A stretch of DNA of 9,104 nt from Candidatus Parcubacteria bacterium (lineage in GTDB: Bacteria; Patescibacteriota; Minisyncoccia; Minisyncoccales; Minisyncoccaceae), in NCBI GenBank assembly GCA_017992335.1, contig JAGOOU010000020.1:1-9104 (forward strand), read 5' to 3'. The notes under the pieces are model-generated. The model searched no databases, had not been told where the DNA came from, and was given only the letters and a program-made list of their open reading frames with translations. A program made the position numbers and the translations under genes. Shown here one piece after another: positions 1-5,998 of this stretch (position 1 is its first letter; each line of letters starts with the position of its first letter).

Positions 1-976
1 TTAATTCTTTAACTGCTTCTTTCGGCTTTTTATTCTCATAAATCATTTGATAAACTCTTTCTACAAGTGGCATATCTACTTTGTATTTCTTGCTTAATTG
101 ATAAACTGCTTCAGAAGTAGTCACACCTTCAATAACTCCATCTGTTGTTTTAAGTATCGTATCTAAAGACTCTCCCCTAGCAATTCTCTCTCCAAAAGTC
201 CTATTCCTGCTTTCAGGGCTGATACAAGTAGTTGATAAGTCTCCTAAGCCAGCAATACCTGAAAACGTTTTTCTTTTAGCTCCTAATTTCTGTCCCAATC
301 TCTGAATTTCAACAATTCCCCTAGTTAAAATAGCTGCTTTAGTGTTAGCTCCAAATCCAAGACCATCAGATATACCAGCTACTACTGCAATAATATTCTT
401 TAGTGGACCACTAATTTCAACTCCCACAACATCGTTACTGGTATATACTCTAAAATAGTCATTAGAAAACATTTCCTGCATTTTTTTTGCTATTTTCTTA
501 TCTTTTGAAGCAGCAACAACTATTGCTGGCATTTTCTTGGCTACCTCAATAGCAATTGTTGGACCAGATAAAACAGCCACCTGAACGTTTCCCAATTCAT
601 CTTTTAATACTTCTGTCATTCTTTTTAATGTTTTTTGTTCTAAACCCTTAGCAACATTAACAAACACCTTGCCTCTCAAGGAAATATTGGTTTGCTTGAC
701 TTTTTTAGCCACTTCTCTAAAAAACTTAGAAGGAATAGCGAAAATAATCCAATCTGATTTTTCAATTGCCTTATTTAAATCTTTTTCAAAAATAATGTTT
801 TTAGGAATTTTAATTCCTGCTAAATATTTTTTATTTTCTCTTTTTTTGTCTATTTCTCTTAAATGCTCTGGAAAAGCGCTCCAAACGCTAACATTATGAC
901 CATTTTCTGAAAGAAGAATAGCCAGGGTTGTTCCCCAAGCTCCATCTCCTAAAATTATGATATTTTGTTTTTTCAT
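1..976 (-). CDS. gpsA: NAD(P)H-dependent glycerol-3-phosphate dehydrogenase, C-terminus cut by the window edge
   Basis: This cytosolic enzyme reduces dihydroxyacetone phosphate to sn-glycerol 3-phosphate, the backbone of bacterial phospholipids. I translated 325 codons from the ATG at 976-974; the frame is open to base 2, so the stop lies just beyond the window. Visible family signatures are the Rossmann dinucleotide-binding loop GDGAWG (residues 10-15), an SGPTIAIEVA stretch starting near residue 137 (usual form SGPSFAxEVA), the conserved catalytic lysine K193 in GPLKN, and the substrate-binding region AGLGDL with D246 followed by TTCxSPESRNR to about residue 259. The visible end (KKPKEAVKEL) matches the usual C-terminal helix, so probably only a handful of residues are missing. 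The ATG overlaps the TGA of the upstream pilin gene as ATGA, which implies translational coupling. No separate promoter or Shine-Dalgarno sequence is evident. Family assignment is firm; cofactor choice is not decided here. Confidence 0.95.
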   Translation of the reverse strand, partial: MKKQNIIILGDGAWGTTLAILLSENGHNVSVWSAFPEHLREIDKKRENKKYLAGIKIPKNIIFEKDLNKAIEKSDWIIFAIPSKFFREVAKKVKQTNISLRGKVFVNVAKGLEQKTLKRMTEVLKDELGNVQVAVLSGPTIAIEVAKKMPAIVVAASKDKKIAKKMQEMFSNDYFRVYTSNDVVGVEISGPLKNIIAVVAGISDGLGFGANTKAAILTRGIVEIQRLGQKLGAKRKTFSGIAGLGDLSTTCISPESRNRTFGERIARGESLDTILKTTDGVIEGVTTSEAVYQLSKKYKVDMPLVERVYQMIYENKKPKEAVKEL

Positions 977-1872
977 TTATTTGCTAAATTATTTTTTAAT
1001 TCAATTAACCTTTTATTAAATTCTTTTAATCCAATTTGATTATTTTTAAATAAAGAGTTAATGCCCGTATAATAATTATTTTCAATCTCAGAATTAGACA
1101 TAGCCTGATTATATATCCTGATATCGTCTATCAAACCATTAAGTTCAGATGTTGCGATAAAAGTAGTTCCTGATACCGTTAGCATTGTTCCTGTTGCAGT
1201 TCCGTCTGTTGCTGCTTTTATTCCATTTACATAAACCTTAAGACTTTTATCAGAATCATTATATAAGCCAACCACATTATACCAATTATTAATAGAGATT
1301 ATGTCTGCATATGTCGCTGAATAACTTGTGCCAACACTATTTTTCATTTGTAATGTTGCTCCTGAATTGTATAGGGCAAGCAGATAAGCTCCATTAGCAG
1401 CCCATCCCGTATGCACTAAATGTTGCCAACTATCAACATTGTACACCTTAACCCAAATAGAAATTGTCATTTTTTTGTCTGTTAAACTTGAAATGCTTCC
1501 GGTTCCACAATCTATATAATCATCTACTCCATCAAATTTCAAACATGTTCCTGATATACAATTGTTGCTACTCATCCAACCCGAACCATGAGTATCTCCA
1601 TATCCAGCAGAAGTATCTGCAAAATTAATTAATGTTCCTATATTGCTTAGCCAAGAGTCGTTGGCAGATGTTCCCGATGTTTCATCTAATTTCCACTGAG
1701 ACACTCTTCCTAACAACAAAGAGCTATCCATTGAATCAAGGAAAGCATTAGCTTTAGCAATCTTGGCAGAACCAGTAATTGAACTCATTCCAACAAGAAT
1801 AAAAGCAGAGAGGATTCCTACTACAACGATTACTACTAATATTTCTATTAAAGTAAAACTCTTATTTCTCAT
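973..1872 (-). CDS. Type IV pilin-like (pseudopilin) protein with LamG/concanavalin A-like domain
   Basis: This is a predicted surface or pilus-associated protein of 299 aa. Residues 1-5 (MRNKS) look like a short class III prepilin leader. They are followed by FTLIEILVVIVVVG, in which E10 is the conserved Glu at +5 of the mature protein, and a hydrophobic helix runs to about residue 29. The -1 residue is Ser, not the usual Gly. From about residue 58 to 268 there is a LamG-type jelly-roll: it opens with the typical WKLDETSGT, continues with CLKFDGVDDYIDCG (108-123), MTISIWVKV (135-143), NNWYNVVGLY (195-204) and VYVNG, and closes with LIDDIRIYNQAMS (247-259). Cysteines are at 105, 110 and 122. 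The tail 272-299 is a short charged helix. LamG domains commonly bind glycans or proteins, so adhesion or minor-pilin function is inferred. The ATG at 1872 lies 6 bases after a TATAAT box. The TGA overlaps the gpsA start. Confidence 0.85.
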   Translation of the reverse strand: MRNKSFTLIEILVVIVVVGILSAFILVGMSSITGSAKIAKANAFLDSMDSSLLLGRVSQWKLDETSGTSANDSWLSNIGTLINFADTSAGYGDTHGSGWMSSNNCISGTCLKFDGVDDYIDCGTGSISSLTDKKMTISIWVKVYNVDSWQHLVHTGWAANGAYLLALYNSGATLQMKNSVGTSYSATYADIISINNWYNVVGLYNDSDKSLKVYVNGIKAATDGTATGTMLTVSGTTFIATSELNGLIDDIRIYNQAMSNSEIENNYYTGINSLFKNNQIGLKEFNKRLIELKNNLANK

Positions 1873-1878
1873 AAACGT

Positions 1879-1907
1879 ATTATACCCTATTAAAACAAAA
1901 TTATCTA
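1879..1907 (-). promoter_or_regulatory. Predicted leaderless sigma-70-type promoter for the pilin-gpsA pair
   Basis: On the minus strand, TATAAT occupies 1884-1879 and a weaker -35 candidate, TAGATA (4 of 6 matches to TTGACA), occupies 1907-1902, exactly 17 bases apart. Only 6 bases separate TATAAT from the ATG at 1872, so transcription would start at or within a base or two of the start codon. The element fills nearly the whole 35-base gap after the helicase stop codon (TAG, 1910-1908). Confidence 0.6.
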
Positions 1908-4900
1908 CTAAAACTTTCTATGAGCACAGATATCCTTAAAATCACAGTGATTGCATTGCCAGCCAGGAGTGGGCTTAAAATTGCTTCTTTTTATTCTAGC
2001 GATTGCTTCTTTTAATTCTTGTTCTACTTTTTCCATTTCTCCTTCTTTAAAAGAAAAAGACAAACAAGATCCATTTTCTAGATAACAATAAGTTAATTTT
2101 TCTGCCTTTAAATTAAACACTTTTTCTATGGCTAAAGAATATATTAATAATTGTAACTTTTCTTCTTTACTTAATGTTTTCTTGGGCGAACCTGTTTTGT
2201 AATCAATGATTTCCACTGTCTCAGGAGAAACATTATCAATTCTATCTATTGCTCCAATAAAATAATCTCCATTAAGTTTTAAACCAAAAGATTTTTCCAA
2301 AGCTGGCTCATCATTAATAAAAGTTAGGTTAAGATTGTTTTCTTTAAAATTATCATAAAATATTTTTAAAGATTTTTTTCCTTTTTCATAGAATTCTTGC
2401 CTTGCTTTTTCTGATTCATACCAATCATCAGACCATTCTTTGTTGTATATATCAAGTAATTCATCAAACGATGGCATGTGGTTTTCTTTCTTTGTTTTTG
2501 AACTCTCTCCAAAAAGGCCCTTTTGTTCAATCTCTCTATCTTTAACTGCTAAAGAAATAAATTTATGCAAAGTACTATGCATTGTCTTGCCAAAAGTAAA
2601 AATCGGCTTGCCTCGAGCAGGAATCTTTAAAATGTGTGAAAATTTGTATTGCAAGGGACAATTCTTAAAAGCGGTTATCTGAGAAAAAGAAAAATGATCA
2701 GGTAAAAAATTCTTAATCATCTTTCCATTTGTATTGGTTTCATTTGATTCTAATTTAAAACCATTGTTCATTGATTTTCTAAAACAAAAAGAAGATCCTT
2801 TAGAAAAATTCTTGTTATTTAAAGTTTCTTTATCGATTAAATTAGCTTCTATTAAAAATGGGGATGGTTTTTTTAATTCTTTACCTCCATAATCAAGGCC
2901 CCAGGTTAAGAATAATCCTTTTTTAGCTCTAGTTAAAGCAACATAGAATAAACGTCTTTCTTCTTGAATATGAAAATCTCCTTGAGGCAATATCTCTTTA
3001 ATAAGGTCTTCTGGGATTTCAATTAAAGACCTTTTTTCATCACTGGGAAACTTTCTTCTGACTAAATTAACAACAAAAACATATTTAAACTCAAGTCCTT
3101 TAGCAGAATGAACTGTCATTATTTTAACTGCCTCAAATCTATCGTCTAGGCTTGTCTTGAGTGAACCCTCTTCTCCAGCATCAAGCTCCATTTGTATTTG
3201 CTCTATAAAAGAAATTAATCGAGAATCGTTTTGGGATTGTTCAAACTCTCTTGCTTTTTCATAAAATTGATAAATTATCTCCCATTTTTTAAGGGTTTCT
3301 TCATCTGCTTTATCTAAATGTTTTGCATAATTTAAATCATTGATTACTTGCACAAAAACCTCTCCTACTGTTTTTTCTTTTGACAATTCATAGTGTTTTT
3401 TAAGTAATTCTCTTAATTTAGTAATTTTTTCTCTTGCTTCAGCAGTAAATTTATTCATCAAAAAAGGACTTTCAATTGCTTCCCACAAATGAATTCCTTT
3501 TTTATCCGCAAAATGAGTAATTAAAGAAACTTCTTCTTGGGCTAAATTAAAAGGTGCCATTCTTAAAATCCTGTAAAAACTCATTGAATCGTAAAGATTA
3601 ATAATTACTTTAAAATATGAAATTAAATCTAGAATTACTGGATTGGTATATAATCCCTTGGAAGAAAAAAACTGAAAAGGGATACCTGCTCTTTCTAGCC
3701 CTCGACTAAAATTATTGGCTGATTCGTTTGTCCTGCAAAGAATTGCAAAATCTGAAAACTTGGCATCTTTATCAATTTCTCTTATTTCCCATATTTTATT
3801 AACTACTCCTATTATTTCTTCGTCTCCAGACTCAAAGCAAAGAAGTTCTATCATCCCTGGATCTTTGTCGTTGCTTTTAAGCTTTTTATTAATCTTAACA
3901 AAATCCTTAAGATTTATTCCTCTTTTTTTGGCTTTTTCTTTTAGTTCTTTGATTTCATTTAATTGATATTCTAAACGATTAGGATTATTATGCTGAATAA
4001 AATTATATGCTAAATCAAGAATATTCTGGGACGACCTATAATTCTCAATTAATACAACTTCCTTAGCTTCGGGATAATCTTTTTTAAATCTTAAAACATT
4101 ATTAAAAGAGGTTCCGCAAAAAGAAAAAATACTCTGATCATCATCTAATAAAACATTAATATTATTCTTAGGATATGCTAATTTTTGCATTAATTCATAT
4201 TGAACCCAATTAGTATCTTGGAACTCATCAATTAAAATATATTTAAATTGATTTCTGAATTTTTCTAAAACATCCTTTCTTTTATTAAAAAGCTTTATGG
4301 TATAATTAATTAAATCACCAAAATCAAGAGCACTATTATCAAGCAATAATTTTTGATAAAGATGATAAGCATCAGCAATTTCTTTTAATCTTTCATTATC
4401 CTCGATATCATTTAAGTCTTTCTTAAGAGAGTCAATATATTCTAAATAATCCTCTGGATAAATTCCTTCGTTTTTACATTCTGAAAAATGGTTAAGGAGG
4501 GCGTGAATAAATTTAGTGGGATTACCCATTGGACGATAATGTTTTAAAAAATGAAACTTATCAAAATTTTTTTTAACTAAAATCCAAGCAGCACTCTTAT
4601 CTAAAAGTTTATAATTAGTAGGTAGCCCGATTAAAAGTCCGTAATTTTTTAAAACTCTGTCGCAAAAAGAATGGAAAGTTGAAATCCAAAAATTATAGTA
4701 TTCAAAATCAAGAGCTTTTTCTACTCTTTCTTCCATTTCTGCAGCTGCTTTTTCAGTAAAAGTAGTGGCCAGTATTTCTTCTGGCTTAACTCCCTTTTCT
4801 TTGATTAAATAAGCTATTCTTTTTGTTAAAACAGTGGTTTTTCCAGTTCCAGCACCAGCAACAACTAAAAGTGGCCCCTGTCCGAAGGTCACTGCTTGTT

Positions 4901-4931
4901 TCTGCTCTTTATTTAAATTAGACAAATCCAT
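1908..4931 (-). CDS. UvrD/AddA-like SF1A helicase fused to a RecB/Cas4-like Fe-S nuclease (AdnAB type)
   Basis: This is a predicted ATP-dependent 3'-5' DNA helicase-nuclease for double-strand-end processing and recombination, 1007 aa. Helicase motifs in order: Q motif (LNKEQKQAV, 6-14), Walker A AGAGTGKT (25-32), Ia TTFTEKAAAEM (56-66), motif II LIDEFQD (233-239), motif III DDDQSIFSFCG (263-273), motif IV ENYRS (296-300), motif V TVHSAKGLEF (606-615) and motif VI EERRLFYVALTRAK (657-670). The C-terminal PD-(D/E)xK domain begins near 747 (FSFSQITAFKNCPLQYKF) and has H785, D896 in GAIDRID, D910-Y-K912 and Q927/Y931 in QLLIYSLA. C758 with C993, C996 and C1002 fits the 4Fe-4S staple of AddB and Cas4. 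I chose the ATG at 4931 over the TTG at 4940 because it gives the usual family N-terminus and because a TATAAT box overlaps base 4940. Motif III is unusual: the customary GDDDQ glycine is L262 and the FRG arginine is C272. It is shorter than AddA and lacks an AddB partner here. Confidence 0.93.
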   Translation of the reverse strand: MDLSNLNKEQKQAVTFGQGPLLVVAGAGTGKTTVLTKRIAYLIKEKGVKPEEILATTFTEKAAAEMEERVEKALDFEYYNFWISTFHSFCDRVLKNYGLLIGLPTNYKLLDKSAAWILVKKNFDKFHFLKHYRPMGNPTKFIHALLNHFSECKNEGIYPEDYLEYIDSLKKDLNDIEDNERLKEIADAYHLYQKLLLDNSALDFGDLINYTIKLFNKRKDVLEKFRNQFKYILIDEFQDTNWVQYELMQKLAYPKNNINVLLDDDQSIFSFCGTSFNNVLRFKKDYPEAKEVVLIENYRSSQNILDLAYNFIQHNNPNRLEYQLNEIKELKEKAKKRGINLKDFVKINKKLKSNDKDPGMIELLCFESGDEEIIGVVNKIWEIREIDKDAKFSDFAILCRTNESANNFSRGLERAGIPFQFFSSKGLYTNPVILDLISYFKVIINLYDSMSFYRILRMAPFNLAQEEVSLITHFADKKGIHLWEAIESPFLMNKFTAEAREKITKLRELLKKHYELSKEKTVGEVFVQVINDLNYAKHLDKADEETLKKWEIIYQFYEKAREFEQSQNDSRLISFIEQIQMELDAGEEGSLKTSLDDRFEAVKIMTVHSAKGLEFKYVFVVNLVRRKFPSDEKRSLIEIPEDLIKEILPQGDFHIQEERRLFYVALTRAKKGLFLTWGLDYGGKELKKPSPFLIEANLIDKETLNNKNFSKGSSFCFRKSMNNGFKLESNETNTNGKMIKNFLPDHFSFSQITAFKNCPLQYKFSHILKIPARGKPIFTFGKTMHSTLHKFISLAVKDREIEQKGLFGESSKTKKENHMPSFDELLDIYNKEWSDDWYESEKARQEFYEKGKKSLKIFYDNFKENNLNLTFINDEPALEKSFGLKLNGDYFIGAIDRIDNVSPETVEIIDYKTGSPKKTLSKEEKLQLLIYSLAIEKVFNLKAEKLTYCYLENGSCLSFSFKEGEMEKVEQELKEAIARIKRSNFKPTPGWQCNHCDFKDICAHRKF

Positions 4932-4939
4932 ACAGAACA

Positions 4940-4968
4940 ATTATATTCCAAAAAATCAATAAAAGCAA
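4940..4968 (-). promoter_or_regulatory. Predicted leaderless sigma-70-type promoter for the helicase-nuclease
   Basis: On the minus strand, TTGCTT (4968-4963) and a perfect TATAAT (4945-4940) are separated by exactly 17 bases. TATAAT ends 8 bases before the ATG at 4931, which predicts a 5' leader of about 0 to 2 bases. It lies in the 50-base gap after the microprotein stop, so the helicase can be transcribed separately from the upstream cluster. No hairpin-plus-T-run terminator is visible in the same gap. Confidence 0.65.
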
Positions 4969-4981
4969 AGAAAAATTATTC

Positions 4982-5134
4982 TTATCTTTTTTTGATTTCT
5001 TCTAAAAGCCTGTCGTGAAATTCATCTAATAAATAAGGGTCATCTATCTCTTTAACAATTTTAATTGCTTTTTCTATTCCTTCTTTAAAAGCAATTTCAA
5101 TAAGTTCCTCTATCTTTGTATTTTCTTGGTCCAT
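4982..5134 (-). CDS. 50-aa conserved-looking acidic/basic helical microprotein, unknown function
   Basis: The frame from ATG (5134-5132) to TAA (4984-4982) encodes 50 residues: it starts MDQENTKIEELIEIAFKEG, continues with EKAIKIVKEIDDPYLLDEFH and ends DRLLEEIKKR. It fits as a gene because it fills the space between its neighbours with a single base (5135) separating it from the stop of the upstream gene, and because its charge pattern suggests two amphipathic helices joined at a DDPYLLDEFHD motif (around residues 31-41). From memory, xxPYxLDxFHDxL motifs recur in Patescibacteria proteins of unknown function; I could not search for this. It has no signal peptide, membrane segment or cysteine, so it is probably cytosolic. 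As last gene of the ATPase cluster it may be a small partner of the DUF5663-like protein. No function is assigned. Confidence 0.75.
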   Translation of the reverse strand: MDQENTKIEELIEIAFKEGIEKAIKIVKEIDDPYLLDEFHDRLLEEIKKR

Positions 5135-5135
5135 A

Positions 5136-5444
5136 TTATTTTATTGATTCAATTATCTCATGTTGAAAATCTAAAAACTCTCTTTTAAGAACATTTTCGA
5201 AATTAGGAATTTTGTGCGTTAATATTTCTCCAGCTTCAAATTCCGCTCCACTTTCTATTAACTTAGTTATTTTTATTACATCTTCTTCGGTCATCATTGC
5301 TAAAATCCTCAAAATAATTCTATCGTACACAACCTCGCTCATTTCGTCTATCAATTCTTCTTGTTTTTCTTCAGATAGATAATCCAGATTCAATTCTTCA
5401 ATTAAGTCTTTACATTGAATTATTACATTTTGTTTTGTAATCAT
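5136..5444 (-). CDS. DUF5663-like small helical protein
   Basis: This 102-aa, all-helical, acidic protein resembles the DUF5663 family as I remember it from Patescibacteria genomes. The visible traits are an N-terminal LIEELNLDYLSEEKQEELI segment (about 14-32), a central EMSEVVYDRIILRIL helix (34-48), MTEEDVIKITKLIESG (51-66) and the closing THKIPNFENVLKREFLDF pattern (76-93). The family's role is unknown. There is no membrane segment or catalytic signature, so an adaptor or assembly role is only inference. The start ATG (5444-5442) lies within a perfect 14-base palindrome and 16 bases after the upstream stop. There is no Shine-Dalgarno sequence. The stop is one base from the microprotein start, suggesting translational coupling between these two small proteins. 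Confidence 0.75.
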   Translation of the reverse strand: MITKQNVIIQCKDLIEELNLDYLSEEKQEELIDEMSEVVYDRIILRILAMMTEEDVIKITKLIESGAEFEAGEILTHKIPNFENVLKREFLDFQHEIIESIK

Positions 5445-5451
5445 ATGATTA
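5438..5451. repeat. 14-base perfect palindrome over the DUF5663-like gene start
   Basis: TAATCATATGATTA reads identically on both strands and contains the start codon of the 102-aa gene near its centre. It could be a small operator. A palindrome of this length is also expected about once by chance in 9 kb of AT-rich DNA, so biological meaning is uncertain. It would make only a weak RNA hairpin. Confidence 0.3.
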
Positions 5452-5460
5452 TCTTATTAG

Positions 5461-5994
5461 TTATTTTATTTTTTCTATGTAATTATTAATTATCTTTTCT
5501 TCAACTGCTGATTTTTCGTTATCCTTTTTAGTTCCAAAATATCGATTGAAAATACTTGGATCCCTATAAACCTCCTTAATTTCGTTTTCTACTTTTTCTT
5601 GTTTTACTTCTTTTTTCTCTACATGAAATCCAGCTATTCTTTTAATTTCAAAAAACAAATTTTGTTCAGGGACAGTTAATTTATCAAACTTATTTTTTTG
5701 ATCTTCTCTTCTTTTTAAAATCTTAATCTCTACCAAACTCAAAGCTATTTCTTCTTTAGACAAACCGCTTAGCTGAAGATCGTGTAGTATTTCTTGATAT
5801 TCTTGATAAAGAATATTGTATTCTTTCTCAAGATTCCTAGCTCTAGTCGTATCTTTTTTCTTAATGCCTAGTTTTTCTAATAATGTTTCTGGTTGATATG
5901 ACGCATCCTCTCCAAGCTTTCTTGCTCTATCTTTTAAATTAATCATTCTTTCTATTTTTTCTTTATTAGGATTTAATATAATCTCTTTTTCCAT
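5461..5994 (-). CDS. 177-aa charged helical protein of unknown function in the VirD4-like ATPase cluster
   Basis: I do not recognise a named family. The protein is rich in Lys and Glu and predicted mainly helical. There is a first helix around residues 10-28 (ERMINLKDRARKLGE), a probable coiled coil at about 51-75 (RARNLEKEYNILYQEYQEI), a helix from SGLSKEEIALSLVEIKIL (76-93), a variable charged stretch (125-140) and a short C-terminal element YRDPSIFNRYFG (143-154) before a final helix. It has no signal peptide or membrane segment. The order of segments (KDR helix, then an E-Y repeat helix about 37 residues later, then a G-x-S-x-E-[DE]-[IV] helix) parallels residues 50-120 of the 385-aa protein encoded just upstream, so the two may be distant paralogs. 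Its ATG follows the upstream stop by 4 bases. It probably works with the ATPase; this is inferred from position only. Confidence 0.7.
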   Translation of the reverse strand: MEKEIILNPNKEKIERMINLKDRARKLGEDASYQPETLLEKLGIKKKDTTRARNLEKEYNILYQEYQEILHDLQLSGLSKEEIALSLVEIKILKRREDQKNKFDKLTVPEQNLFFEIKRIAGFHVEKKEVKQEKVENEIKEVYRDPSIFNRYFGTKKDNEKSAVEEKIINNYIEKIK

Positions 5995-5998
5995 TTGT

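Noticed and set aside
1..3. TAA on the minus strand at 3-1 as a gpsA stop
   Set aside because: The gpsA frame reads TTA at 4-2, so this TAA is out of frame. There is no evidence of a frameshift; the stop is simply beyond the window.
669..899. Plus-strand open frame of 76 codons
   Set aside because: It lies wholly antisense to gpsA, which has clear family motifs. Its Phe/Leu/Ser-rich translation is the usual complement of Lys/Glu-rich coding.
2440..2682. Plus-strand open frame of 80 codons
   Set aside because: Antisense to the nuclease domain of the helicase-nuclease; no start signal and no recognisable protein.
3715..3966. Plus-strand open frame of 83 codons
   Set aside because: Antisense to the helicase core; a Leu/Ser-rich shadow translation.
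4929..4940. TTG start at 4940 giving a 1010-aa helicase
   Set aside because: Base 4940 is the last base of the predicted -10 box. The ATG at 4931 gives the standard MDLSNLNKEQ-type N-terminus.
4932..4981. Possible terminator after the five-gene cluster
   Set aside because: T-rich stretches are present, but no inverted repeat of useful length precedes them.
5445..5460. GATAAT as a -10 box for the DUF5663-like gene
   Set aside because: It lies only 3 bases before the ATG, so transcription would begin inside the coding sequence, unlike the three better candidates.
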